Source: Prochlorococcus sp. AG-402-I20
Lineage (GTDB): Bacteria > Cyanobacteriota > Cyanobacteriia > PCC-6307 > Cyanobiaceae
DNA length: 64,000 nt
Direction of reading: 5' to 3'
Assembly (NCBI GenBank): GCA_003216975.1
Contig: QCHY01000003.1
Span: 96,908-160,907 of the forward strand
Shown: piece by piece, positions 63,714 to 64,000 of the stretch
Position numbering within the stretch: position 1 is the stretch's first letter
Layout: each line of letters opens with the position of its first letter
Made by a program: the position numbers and the translations under genes
Notes under the pieces: generated by a model
The model's database searches: none
Told to the model about the DNA's origin: nothing
Seen by the model: only the letters and a program-made list of their open reading frames with translations

Positions 63714-63741
63714 AAGGGGGCGACCAAAATCTCGCCCCCTT
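63714..63741. terminator. GC-rich hairpin
   Basis: AAGGGGGCGA 63714-63723 / TCGCCCCCTT 63732-63741. Confidence 0.6.
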
Positions 63742-63761
63742 ACTACTTTTGAGGTATATCT

Positions 63762-63932
63762 ATGACCAGAAAAAGAGACAAGATCTGGACAGCAATTATT
63801 GCAACTAAGCAATGGTTCACCAAACTTTTTACAAGTGAGGCAGATGCTTTAGTTGATAACTTCGGAAATAATCCACCACCAGAGATAGGACCTCAATCTT
63901 ATTCAGGAGATATTCACGATAAAGGAGACTGA
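63762..63932 (+). CDS. Small hypothetical protein (56 aa, below the supplied ORF-track length)
   Basis: MTRKRDKIWTAIIATKQWFTKLFTSEADALVDNFGNNPPPEIGPQSYSGDIHDKGD*, with GAGG upstream of ATG. Confidence 0.45.
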   Translation: MTRKRDKIWTAIIATKQWFTKLFTSEADALVDNFGNNPPPEIGPQSYSGDIHDKGD

Positions 63933-64000
63933 TTTCATTCATTTCAATTGCATTAAGAAAGGGACCCTGCTGCTTCAGCGACCTTGAGTCCCTCTCTTCA

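Noticed and set aside
1-64000. tRNA or rRNA genes
   Set aside because: I inspected several of the larger intergenic gaps and saw no convincing cloverleaf or rRNA sequence; tRNAscan-SE would be needed to be sure.

Overview
This AT-rich, gene-dense window looks like a picocyanobacterial (Prochlorococcus-like) chromosome; that assignment is inferred from protein families and gene order. Positions 1-55228 are a conserved housekeeping block that spans the likely replication origin: a cluster of DnaA-box-like sites sits directly upstream of dnaN. Genes include dnaK, aroE, rpsF, argG, mraY, sps, uvrA, recN, thrC, dnaN, purL, purF, a GyrA/ParC-like subunit, nusB, ftsY, argH, grpE, dnaJ, murB, murC, gap, thiL, efp, accB, pdxA, cbiD and guaA. 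From 55229 onward the content is accessory. The main discovery candidate is an island inserted at the 3' end of guaA. The terminal codons of guaA (GTIEWE-stop) reappear at 61764-61784 with only third-position changes. Paired 11-bp-period motifs (GTTCCCCGT) lie just inside both ends of the ~6.5 kb segment. To the right of the second guaA tail is a collinear but diverged module with a different motif (GTTTCACGT) at the same spacing. This looks like two tandem, related guaA-targeting integrative elements with diverged recombinase arm sites; no integrase is visible in the window. The first element carries a K+ channel, a DUF4236-type protein and a three-gene operon ending in an SF1 helicase fused to a PD-(D/E)XK-type nuclease, a plausible anti-phage system. 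Homology calls are from reading the translations; no database searches were run.
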